From Holophagales bacterium (GTDB lineage: Bacteria; Acidobacteriota; Thermoanaerobaculia; Multivoradales; JAGPDF01): 64,000 nucleotides of DNA. The DNA is taken from positions 3,999,501 through 4,063,500 of the forward strand of contig CP064972.1 of assembly GCA_016699405.1 (NCBI GenBank), given 5' to 3'. Positions 24,401 through 32,421 of this stretch are shown one piece after another. The position numbers were made by a program, and so were the translations under genes. The notes under the pieces were generated by a model that had not been told where the DNA came from, did no database searches, and was given only the letters and a program-made list of their open reading frames with translations. Every line of letters starts with the position of its first letter. Position 1 is the stretch's first letter.

Positions 24401-25149
24401 TATTGAAAGTCCATCTTTGCACTTGACATCGGTTCAGGCCGCATCGCGGATGGCTGGATGCTTGAAGTAGGCAGCGACTCGAGCCGGCGATCTCTGGATT
24501 CTCCGAAGGTGACCCAGCGCTTGGCGATGCAGCGTCGCCTGGTCGGGCGCCGGGATGTCGGTGTAGACGTCGCGCTTGAAGTCGCTGTTGAGGTATTCGT
24601 CGGGGTTGAGCTCGGGCGAGTAGGGCGGCAGGAAGAAGACCGAGATCGCTTCGCTGTGCTTCGCGATCCACTGTCGAACGGGCGCTGCGAAGTGAAGCCC
24701 CAGCGCGACAAATAGACCGCAGTCGTACTCTTCGGAAGACGAATCCGGAACTCGCGGCGTACCAACTCCTGCACAGCCCGAAGCGTCCACAGCGCGAACC
24801 GCAGCCGAAGCTGATCGGGGCAACGATCGCGAAACCATCGCTGAACCTGCTCCTCCTGCTTCGCGGTGAGCTTGCGGCCCGTCCCTTCGGCTCGACCTCC
24901 ACGATTCAGCTTCGCCGCAGCTCGAGTCGAGGCATCGAACTCCTTGGCGAGCTTTGAACAGTACGTGCGCGCGTACCCCGTGGTCGCGCTGATCTCGACC
25001 AGCGTCTTGCCCTCGCGGCGAAGCGCGACGAGCTGCCTGCGCAGCTCGACCCTTGCCTCCACACACAGCGTCCTTCGATCCCTCTTTCGCACGCGCGAAG
25101 TCTCTCAGGTTCATGCCACAACGGCAGGTGCAATACTGGACGGTTAATA
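24401..25149. mobile_element. internally deleted IS630-family element
   Basis: The ends form an imperfect inverted repeat: TATTGAAAGTCCATCTTTGC from 24401 inward and TATTAACCGTCCAGTATTGC read inward from 25149 on the other strand. Each end begins with TA, the IS630 target dinucleotide. About 749 bp, versus about 1.1-1.2 kb for a complete member. The single internal gene is an IS630 transposase that has lost its middle, so the element is non-autonomous. Confidence 0.75.
24434..25092 (-). pseudogene. IS630 transposase, deleted and frame-disrupted
   Basis: From 25092 the first about 138 codons encode the helix-turn-helix N-terminus (VEISATTGYARTYCSKLAKE; KLTAKQEEQVQRWF; ending AVYLSRWGFTSQRP). 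The match resumes in another frame with VRQWIAKHSEAISVFFLPPY, then SPELNPDEYLNSDFK, to the stop at 24434. About 150 residues with the first two catalytic Asp residues are missing at about 24680; the last DDE Glu is retained. Not active. Confidence 0.8.
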
Positions 25150-26202
25150 GGCATTGTCCGCGTGCCGCTTGCTCGCTCGAAGTTTCTTAAGGATGTGAGA
25201 TACGTTTTCCGGGTACCCGCCGGTGAAGTACTCGAACGTGAGCGGATTGGCAGTGTAGAAGTGACAACTGAGTTCAACCCAATCAGCGGTAGCCAGCGGA
25301 CCGTTGAGCTTGAAGACCTTTTCTGAGCGCGCCTTGATGCGAACGGCAGTCTTGTCCGTCATATTGAAGTCTGAGTCCCGCCGCCGGAAGTACTCTTCCT
25401 CTGAGTAGAGCTGGATGGCTCCGTCAAAATGCCGAAAGCAGTTGGCCGACATGTCAAACTCAGCGTGCAGATAGCGCGCTGGAAAGTACTTTCTTCCTTG
25501 GATCTCGGTATGCACGCTGTCCGTCTTGATCTCAAGAGACTGGAACGTCTTGATGCCATCTAGCTCCCTCCACTGTATGTCGAGGCAGTAGGAGTTCGCG
25601 AAGAACAGGTCAACGTACCTGGGCTCTAGATCCAAAGGCGGGCGCAACTTCACTGTGCCTGGCTTGATTGCACGGACGTCCTCATTGAACGGCGCGCCGT
25701 ACCAGGTATCTAATTCGAGGTAGCTGGTTCTGTCGACGTTGATTCTGACGCGATCCTCATCGATGGCGATGTACTTCTTGATGCCGGGGGCATCGAATGC
25801 CCAGAACAGATCGACAAATCGCGGCGCCCAGTTTGCGTTCGGGTGCATTTGGCGCCGAAAGCAGGGATGCGCCATCACGATGTAGTTGGCGCCAACGAAG
25901 AGTCCTTTCGACAAATGGCTGGGGGGGAGGTGCTCGGCTATTTCAGCATAGACGAACAGCCCATCTCGCTCCGTTGGGCGAAGCCCTGATAGCGCTCTTG
26001 CGATGCCGGGCGCCTTCGCAACTACACCGATGGTCTGGACGTACTCGAAGGCATTGGAGTGGAGCTGCAGCCCCCTTGCGGCGGCGAAGGCCGTGAAGGT
26101 CGAGATCGTATTGGCGGCCCTGCCGAGTTCCTCGCGGGCGCGCGCCGCCACTGCCGCCCGGTGTCGGGCCTGCAGCTCTTCAAACTCCGCGTCTTCCGCC
26201 AT
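25144..26202 (-). CDS. uncharacterised partner of the TIR-domain gene, 3' end cut by IS630
   Basis: Protein of 352 aa, no family recognised. An N-terminal Ala/Arg/Glu-rich helix (about 1-45) precedes a mixed, aromatic-rich domain with no signal peptide or membrane segment (for example YAEIAEHLPPSHLSKGLFVG, LELDTWYGAPFNEDV, PARYLHAEFDMSANCFRHFD). It lies 93 nt downstream of the TIR gene on the same strand, so the two may be one operon. The stop TAA (25144-25146) is inside the IS630 terminal repeat, so the original C-terminus has probably been lost. GC is visibly lower than in the core genome. A role with the TIR protein is inference only. Confidence 0.6.
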   Translation of the reverse strand: MAEDAEFEELQARHRAAVAARAREELGRAANTISTFTAFAAARGLQLHSNAFEYVQTIGVVAKAPGIARALSGLRPTERDGLFVYAEIAEHLPPSHLSKGLFVGANYIVMAHPCFRRQMHPNANWAPRFVDLFWAFDAPGIKKYIAIDEDRVRINVDRTSYLELDTWYGAPFNEDVRAIKPGTVKLRPPLDLEPRYVDLFFANSYCLDIQWRELDGIKTFQSLEIKTDSVHTEIQGRKYFPARYLHAEFDMSANCFRHFDGAIQLYSEEEYFRRRDSDFNMTDKTAVRIKARSEKVFKLNGPLATADWVELSCHFYTANPLTFEYFTGGYPENVSHILKKLRASKRHADNAY

Positions 26203-26295
26203 GGCCTACGAGTGAGCCAGAGTGCTCTTGCGACGCTCGCCAGCAGCGACGTCTCGCAGCGCCGCCCGCTGTAGGCTGCTGCTGGCCTTCTGCAT

Positions 26296-27396
26296 TCACT
26301 CAACCTTCTCTGGGGCCTTCGTGGACCGCCTGGCGACCCTGCTCGGCACACTAGTGAAGCGCTCAAGGTCGCGAACGAAGTGGAGCAACATCATCATCGC
26401 CTCTTCATCTTCGGGGCCGACCATCATTTCGTGCATGAAGGGGCCTTCCCGCGTGATTTCGACAGTGTCACGGATGGCTCTGCGGGCGCGCTCGATGGCT
26501 TTGGAGTCGCCGTCCTGCACGGCACGGTACAACCCGACACCAAGTTCATAGAGCCACGGATAGTCGTCACGGAGCATGCTGAACATCATCAGAATCGGCA
26601 GCCCGGCTTGGTCGGGCGACTCACGGAGCACCGGATGATGTAGCAATTCTTCGAACATCATCGGATGGAATCGCCGTCGCTTTCGCATCCGCCGGATGCG
26701 GGCGTCGCCGCCGAGCTCACTAGCGACGCGATCAGGAACGTCCCTCACCAGAACCTTGATTTCCTCGAAGAACTTGGCCACCGATGTTTCATCGACGCGA
26801 GCTGATGGCTGGGCAGGTTCCTTCTTCCTATCCTTTAGCAGGGCGGCCACAGACTGCCGAAAGGCCTGCACTTGGCGCCGAACGGCTTCTTCTCGGGGCG
26901 CGGCCTGCGGGTGTCGACGAATGAGCTGAAGGACGAGGCCAGTAATTGCATCTTCCTCATCGGGCGAGTTCTGAAACTGTGCGAACGGTCCGGTCGCCGC
27001 CTCGTCCAGAGACACACCCAGCGCGATTCCAAGAACTCGATCGGTCGCGGACAGCTTGCCTTTCGCGACACCTGCCTCGTAGAGAATCCAGGGTCTGTTC
27101 ACGCTGTGGGTAGTCAGCAGCGCCACGACGTCCGTGGCATCGTCGAGCTTCTTCATGATCGCTCGATACCACTCCTGCCCGTACTCGATGCCGGCCGTCC
27201 CCTTGCGGTCGGATGAACGAAACGACTTCAGGATCCCACCGCTTGCGTCGGTCAACAGGTTTCCGAACGCCTCGGCGAGATCCGCGTCGCGACTGTCGTG
27301 GCTGATGAAGACAAGCGGGCTCTCAGTAGTCGCACGCTTTGGCTCGACGACCGGGGCTGTGTGTGCCTGGGGGGAAGCCTTCCTGGAACGAGCCAT
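26296..27396 (-). CDS. TIR-domain protein, candidate defence effector
   Basis: Protein of 366 aa. Residues about 27-150 form a bacterial TIR domain: LVFISHDSRDADLAEAFGNL at the first strand, IEYGQEWYRAIMKKLDDATD, and RPWILYEAGVAKGK, where the Glu after Tyr is the expected NADase catalytic residue. Residues about 175-366 are helical and unfamiliar (Met-rich stretch HEMMVGPEDEEAMMMLL). No transmembrane segment. TIR proteins in defence systems such as Thoeris hydrolyse NAD or make cyclic ADP-ribose signals. ThsA was not recognised next door; the neighbour is an unknown protein. Confidence 0.75.
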   Translation of the reverse strand: MARSRKASPQAHTAPVVEPKRATTESPLVFISHDSRDADLAEAFGNLLTDASGGILKSFRSSDRKGTAGIEYGQEWYRAIMKKLDDATDVVALLTTHSVNRPWILYEAGVAKGKLSATDRVLGIALGVSLDEAATGPFAQFQNSPDEEDAITGLVLQLIRRHPQAAPREEAVRRQVQAFRQSVAALLKDRKKEPAQPSARVDETSVAKFFEEIKVLVRDVPDRVASELGGDARIRRMRKRRRFHPMMFEELLHHPVLRESPDQAGLPILMMFSMLRDDYPWLYELGVGLYRAVQDGDSKAIERARRAIRDTVEITREGPFMHEMMVGPEDEEAMMMLLHFVRDLERFTSVPSRVARRSTKAPEKVE

Positions 27397-27768
27397 AGAT
27401 CATCTCCGCATGCGGGCTAGGTCCGTACTCGACTCCGCTCCCACCCCTCCCGCGATTCGGCGATCACATCACTTCTTGCCGTGTAACTCCGGCGGGAGGG
27501 CAGCGGTTGAATGGGGCGAAGTCCCATGGCTATCTGACTTTCGCGCAGTGTAGGCGGCGGCGAGGCGGCTGTCAAACACGACGTGAAGCGCTCAATAACA
27601 CCCGAAGGACTCGAGCTCGCGCGAGAGACCAGTTCGTCACACGGAGCTCCGACGCTCGCTCGGTGTGGGCTCGGACAGCGCCGATGGCAGCGCTTGGCGC
27701 TCGCCGTTGAGCCACGACAGACTCGAAGAGTGAAGAGCCTCGAGGGCCGGCGGTCCGTTCCGAATCGC
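27397..27768. other. intergenic region upstream of the TIR gene
   Basis: About 370 nt without a convincing gene. It should hold the promoter of the minus-strand TIR gene, but I could not identify clear -35/-10 boxes. No tRNA or att-like repeat recognised. Confidence 0.4.
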
Positions 27769-27975
27769 CTACTTCCCGGCTCCTTCGCTGACCCGCCTTG
27801 CCAAGCGCGCTCTGCGGAACACGACGACCCCCGTCCCGAGGCCGATCAGCACCGCCGCGCCGACACCGACGAAGGGGGGATACCAGCCAAGCCCCACGCC
27901 AGCGCCCGCCAGGCCGCCGGCGGCGAGGGCGGCAACGATCAAGGGAATGAGAACGAACGGGCTCTTCTTGTCCAA
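27769..27975 (-). CDS. small membrane protein
   Basis: The frame is open from 28086, but the part resembling a protein is MDKKSPFVLIPLIVAALAAG onward (first codon TTG at 27975), with two hydrophobic segments (about 7-27 and 34-52) and a basic tail RRARLARRVSEGAGK. A GTG at 28005 is another possible start. No family recognised. It lies between the TIR locus and the paralogous secreted proteins; relation to either is unknown. Confidence 0.4.
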   Translation of the reverse strand: MDKKSPFVLIPLIVAALAAGGLAGAGVGLGWYPPFVGVGAAVLIGLGTGVVVFRRARLARRVSEGAGK

Positions 27976-28156
27976 GAACTCACCTGTCGACCCTTCGGAA
28001 GGCACTCGGCTCGATCTCCACGGCTTCAAGCATGGACTGGGGAGAACGACGATCTCGCCGCACTTGTCGACCGAAGTTCCTGCCATGCGCTCCGGTGATC
28101 GGCCGAGCTCGCTGCGCAGCGGCGACGGTCCGCTCGGTCACTCCTCCTAGCACCGA

Positions 28157-29032
28157 TCAGCGCGAGCGTGCCACGGCTCCGAGCCGGAACCAGCCTGCGG
28201 CTCCAAGCAACAGAACGAACACGAGAGCGCCGAGCGGGCTGACGGCGGGGACCTCGATCACGCCCGTTCCTTCGATCGCATCGATGTCATGGAAGGACGG
28301 TTTCAGCTCCCCTGACCAAATCGAGAACCAGCCGATCCACGTTTCCTCCAGCGAGAGCGGTGATAGACGGAGTCGATTGTAGGAAACGCCGTAGATTCCC
28401 ATGATCGGTCCGCCCAAGTTCCGGCTGAACCAGAGATCGCCTCGAGAATCGAAAGCTCCATCCATGGGCATCGCCACTCCGAGGCCTGTGAGGTCGACGC
28501 TCCCCAGCGAAGCTCCCGTCTCCGGATCGATCTCCTCGAGGTTGTAGTGGAGGCCCGCGGGATACGGATCATCACACTCGGCGAGCGTGAAGAGCTGGTT
28601 CCCCTTCGCCGCGAGAAAGGTCGCATAACAGTGCGGCTTGAGGCCGATCCACTTCTCGGAAATCACGGTCCCGGTGCTCGGATCGAGCTGCCAGAGGAGG
28701 TGCCCACCGATCGCCCAGAGCCGGCCGTCGGCATCGAAGGAGATGCCGAGAAAGTCGATCCCGTGCGGCATCGGCCCGATCAACTGGGCGGAGCCATCTC
28801 GAATGCCGTAGAGCTGACCGCCCCGCTCGCAGCGGATCAATCCTGTTCTCGACACCGCTAGTCCGGAGCAACTGAATCGAGGGTTGGAAGTCCCAAGCTC
28901 CGAGATGAGCTGAGCCTTGTGGCTGTTCAGATCGACGCGCCACAGCGCGTTCATGTCGACGGACAAGGCGGTCTCGCCCCGTGCCACGGTCGCGGAGGCG
29001 AAGAGCGCCAGCAAGACGAGAATCCGCTTCAT
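28157..29032 (-). CDS. secreted protein with C-terminal sorting tail (paralog 1)
   Basis: Protein of 291 aa; start at 29032 with GGAGGG upstream. Signal peptide 1-19 (ends TVARGE). The middle resembles a beta-propeller-like readout: repeated blocks with DADGRLWAIGG, WQLDPSTG and DSRGDLWFSRN. The C-terminus is VIEVPAVSPLGALVFVLLLG, then WFRL and a basic end. This has the layout of PEP-CTERM/IPTL-CTERM sorting signals: short motif, transmembrane helix, Arg cluster. Probably exported and processed at the envelope. Function unknown. Confidence 0.7.
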   Translation of the reverse strand: MKRILVLLALFASATVARGETALSVDMNALWRVDLNSHKAQLISELGTSNPRFSCSGLAVSRTGLIRCERGGQLYGIRDGSAQLIGPMPHGIDFLGISFDADGRLWAIGGHLLWQLDPSTGTVISEKWIGLKPHCYATFLAAKGNQLFTLAECDDPYPAGLHYNLEEIDPETGASLGSVDLTGLGVAMPMDGAFDSRGDLWFSRNLGGPIMGIYGVSYNRLRLSPLSLEETWIGWFSIWSGELKPSFHDIDAIEGTGVIEVPAVSPLGALVFVLLLGAAGWFRLGAVARSR

Positions 29033-29085
29033 TCGATCCCTCCCGCCATCCCAACCAGCGCGCGTTGCCCGACCGATCGAGCGAA

Positions 29086-29976
29086 TCATGGTGCGGGTGT
29101 TCCGTCCGTACCGCGCCCATCCCGCAACCGGAACCAAGCTGCTGCGGCCAGCAGCAGAACGAAGACGAGAGCGCCGAGCGGGCTGACGGCGGGGACTTCG
29201 ATCACGCTCGTGCCTTCGATCGCAGCGAGATCCATGAAGGGCATGGCGAGGGGCCACGCGCCGCATTCTTGCGACGTCATCTCCGCGGAGAGTGGAGAGA
29301 GGCGGAGCCGCCAATACCGCACACAACCGGTCGGCCACGGATCCACGGGTGGCCCGTCGGAATCGCTGAACCAGAGGTCACCATTGCCGTCGAACTCGAC
29401 ATCTCTCGGCATGTGGAAGCCCAGCGAGCTCACGTCGATGGCCGACAACGAGGCGCCGGACCAGGGGTCGATCTCCTCGAGGCGAATCCGCGAGTCAGAG
29501 ACACACCCGGTGACGGCGAACAGGCGGTTTCCTCTCGCCGCCAGGGCGTGGGTGTAGCAGCCGGCATCAAGGAGCAGCCACTTCTCCGAGATCATCGCGC
29601 CGGTCGCCGGGTCGAGCTGCTGGATGAACCTGCCACCCGTCCACCAGAGCCGACTATCCGCGTCGAACGCCAATCCACCGTCCTCCCAGAGGTCGTGGGG
29701 ATTGGGCGCGAGCACTTGAACAGCACCCGGCCGAATCTCGGTGATTCCAGCGGTGCCGAGGCACCGCAGGTCACCGGAGCTCGACGCAGCCAACGTCCCG
29801 CATTCGAATCCGGACCACGGAGAAGGGGGCGGCGCGGTGAAGGAATAGACGAGCTGGCTCTCGCGGGTCCTCAGGTCGACACGCCAGAGGGCACTGTCCT
29901 CGACCGACAAAACCGTCTGCCCTCGTGCCGCAGTCGCCGACGCCAAGAGCGCCAGCAAGACGAGAATCCGCTTCAT
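29086..29976 (-). CDS. secreted protein with C-terminal sorting tail (paralog 2)
   Basis: Protein of 296 aa, tandem paralog of the gene at 28157-29032, 53 nt upstream of it. Signal peptide MKRILVLLALLASATAARGQ. Same repeat vocabulary (DADSRLWWTGG, QQLDPATGAMISEKW, DGNGDLWFSDS) and the same tail VIEVPAVSPLGALVFVLLLA followed by WFRLRDGRG. The DNA at the two 5' ends is identical over about 36 nt across the start codon, and the sorting-tail DNA is nearly identical, while the middles differ. Start chosen at the ATG at 29976, with GGGAGGGG upstream. Confidence 0.7.
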   Translation of the reverse strand: MKRILVLLALLASATAARGQTVLSVEDSALWRVDLRTRESQLVYSFTAPPPSPWSGFECGTLAASSSGDLRCLGTAGITEIRPGAVQVLAPNPHDLWEDGGLAFDADSRLWWTGGRFIQQLDPATGAMISEKWLLLDAGCYTHALAARGNRLFAVTGCVSDSRIRLEEIDPWSGASLSAIDVSSLGFHMPRDVEFDGNGDLWFSDSDGPPVDPWPTGCVRYWRLRLSPLSAEMTSQECGAWPLAMPFMDLAAIEGTSVIEVPAVSPLGALVFVLLLAAAAWFRLRDGRGTDGTPAP

Positions 29977-30295
29977 TCGACCCCTCCCGCTTCTCTGGAA
30001 GACGAAGAGCACCAGCTCGCCCTGACGCAGGGTCGACAAGCCACCCACCAGCAACCGGCCACCGGCCGTGCGCCGGGTTTCTGGCCGGAGAAGCGGGCGA
30101 GCCGTCGCATGCGAGGGGTCATGGCGATGCGTCACGGTCCTGGACTCTGTATTCCCGATTAGTGTACTCCCGGGATGGACCGTAGCCAACGGCGGCGAGG
30201 CGTGAGGGGTGTCCGAGCTGCGTCCCGGCGCGCTCGCGGGACCGGGGGCTCTCTGCCCGTCCTCTTCATGCCGCACTTCGGCATAAGATCCGCGA
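29977..30295. other. divergent intergenic region
   Basis: About 320 nt between the minus-strand paralog 2 and the plus-strand Fe-S oxidoreductase. It must carry promoters for both directions. No clear boxes, repeat or RNA gene recognised. Confidence 0.4.
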
Positions 30296-32188
30296 ATGCA
30301 AGCCCACCACCTCGACTTCGCTCTCTGGGAACGGGTGCTGCTCGCCGTGTTCATCGCGGTGTCGGCGGCGATCTTCGCGCGAAATTTCGGGGCGCGTCTC
30401 TCGAAGGTGCGCCAGGGGAAGAACGATCGGCCGCGGACCGACCGCGTCGGCGCCCGGCTGCGGCGCTTCGTCGACGAGGTCGTCCTGCAGAAGAAGGTGA
30501 TCGGCGACCGGCCGGTGGTCGGGACGCTGCACGCCTTCGTCTACTTCGGCTTCGTCTGCTTCGGCCTCGAGACCGTCGACCACTTCCTCAAGGGCCTGGG
30601 CCTGCCGTTCCTCCAGCCGATCCTCGGCGGCGCGCTGCCGATCTTCAAGACCTTCATCGCGGTCGTCGCCGTCGCCGTCACCGTCGGCATCCTCGGCCTC
30701 GCCTTCCGCCGCTTCGTGATGAAGCGGATCTCGCCCGACCCGAAGTCGTGGAGCTCGGCGGTCGTCGCCACGATGATCGTCCTGCTCATGCTGACCTATC
30801 TCAACAGCGTCGCGCCGACCACCCTGCTGCCGAAGGCCAACTGGTGGCTGCACGCCGCGATCATCCTGGTCTTCCCGCACCAGATCCTGCGCAGCAAGCA
30901 CCTCCACCTCGTCCTCTCGCCGGCGACCATCTTCCTCAAGACCCACCGGATGGCCGAGATCCTGCCGCTCGATCTCTCCGAGGAGGCGCTCGGCGCCGAC
31001 GGCGCGACGCTCGGGCTCGAGACGATGAAGGACACGCCGTGGAAGATGCGGCTCGACTTCCTCACCTGCGTCGAGTGCAAGCGCTGCACCGAGCAGTGCC
31101 CGGCCAACGGCGCCGGCCAGGCGCTCGACCCGCGCGCCTTCGTCCTCGCCGGCCGCAAGACGATGATGGAGCTCGCCGACGACGCCGCCGTCGTCGGCAA
31201 CGTGATCTCCACCGAGGCACTCGGCCAGTGCACGAGTTGCGGCGCCTGCGAGTCGATCTGCCCGGTCGGCATCGAGCACCTGCAGATCCTTACCGGCGCC
31301 AAGCGGGCGCAGGCGCTCGCCAGCGGCCAGGGGATGGTCGCCTCGCAGTTCCTGCAGGCGATGGAGCGCTACGGCAACCCGTTCTCGGCGCCCACCTCGA
31401 CGCGCGCCAAGCTCGTCGACGAGCTGGCCATCCCGGAGTTCGAGCCGGGCAAGACCGAGTGGCTCCTCTGGCTCGGCTGCGTCTGGGGCTACAACGCCGA
31501 CGCCAAGGCGCCGGCGGCGGCGATGGTCAAGGTGCTGCGACACGCCGGCGTCTCCTTCGGCGTGCTCGGTGACGAGGCCTGCTGCGGCCACCACAACCGC
31601 CGGCAGGGCGAGGAGATGCAGTTCCAGACCTTCGCCCAGCAGAACCTCGAGACGCTCAAGGCCGCCGGAGTCGAGAAGATCGTCACCCCCTGCCCGCACT
31701 GCTTCCACACGCTGCGGCGCGAGTACCCGACGCTCGACGCCGCCTTCTCCCCACGCGTCGTCCACCACTCCGAGCTGCTCGTCGACCTGCTCCGGCGCGG
31801 CTCGCTGCAGCTCACCCGCAACGGGAACGGCGCGGTACCGACGACCTTCCACGACCCCTGCTACCTCGGCCGCTACGAGGGCGTGCTCGACGAGCCGCGC
31901 GAGATCCTCGCCGCCGCCGGCTTCGCCGTCACCGAGATGGGACGGAAGCGCGAGCGCTCCTACTGCTGCGGCGGCGGCAACGCCGGCTTCGCGCGCGAGC
32001 AGGAGGTCGCGGTGCGCGTCGACCAGAAGCGCAAGGAGGAGGTCGTCGCCACCGGCGCGAAGCTCCTCGTCACCGCCTGCCCGGAGTGCAAGATGATGCT
32101 CAACTCCGCGGTCGAGGACACGCAGGACCTCGCCGAGGTGGTGGCAGCGGCGCTTCCTCCACCGCCGGGCGTGTCCTTGCCCGCCTGA
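30296..32188 (+). CDS. membrane-bound Fe-S oxidoreductase (HdrD/EMO-like)
   Basis: Protein of 630 aa. The N-terminal about 220 residues form a NarI-like cytochrome/quinone-binding membrane domain with about six helices. Two 4Fe-4S sites follow: CVECKRCTEQCPANG and CTSCGACESICPVGIEH. The C-terminal half has two CCG domains (DEACCGHHNRR with CPHCFH; SYCCGGGNAGFAREQE with CPECKMM) as in heterodisulfide reductase subunit D. Family members carry electrons between electron-transfer flavoprotein or flavin dehydrogenases and menaquinone. No etf genes adjacent, so the donor is open. Confidence 0.85.
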   Translation: MQAHHLDFALWERVLLAVFIAVSAAIFARNFGARLSKVRQGKNDRPRTDRVGARLRRFVDEVVLQKKVIGDRPVVGTLHAFVYFGFVCFGLETVDHFLKGLGLPFLQPILGGALPIFKTFIAVVAVAVTVGILGLAFRRFVMKRISPDPKSWSSAVVATMIVLLMLTYLNSVAPTTLLPKANWWLHAAIILVFPHQILRSKHLHLVLSPATIFLKTHRMAEILPLDLSEEALGADGATLGLETMKDTPWKMRLDFLTCVECKRCTEQCPANGAGQALDPRAFVLAGRKTMMELADDAAVVGNVISTEALGQCTSCGACESICPVGIEHLQILTGAKRAQALASGQGMVASQFLQAMERYGNPFSAPTSTRAKLVDELAIPEFEPGKTEWLLWLGCVWGYNADAKAPAAAMVKVLRHAGVSFGVLGDEACCGHHNRRQGEEMQFQTFAQQNLETLKAAGVEKIVTPCPHCFHTLRREYPTLDAAFSPRVVHHSELLVDLLRRGSLQLTRNGNGAVPTTFHDPCYLGRYEGVLDEPREILAAAGFAVTEMGRKRERSYCCGGGNAGFAREQEVAVRVDQKRKEEVVATGAKLLVTACPECKMMLNSAVEDTQDLAEVVAAALPPPPGVSLPA

Positions 32189-32421
32189 CGGAGGTGATGT
32201 TTCAAAGGGGTGAGGGCGGGAGCTTCGCGCACCCGCTCCTCCCCCGCCGCGGGTCCTGTCCGGTCCGCTTCCCGTGGCCGTCCTCGGCTGCGGGAGGCGT
32301 TTCCGCTAGTCTTCTCCTCCTCGGCGCAGCCGGCGGCGCGGCCTCGGGAGCCCTCGGCTCGACCCCGCACCGTCCCCCGCTCGGCGACGTCGACCTGCGC
32401 TCGCGAAGGAGAGAGTCGCCC

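Noticed and set aside
25144..27396. Calling the TIR pair Thoeris
   Set aside because: The partner shows none of the ThsA features I know (SIR2 or Macro-type domain with SLOG), so only a generic TIR defence label is justified.
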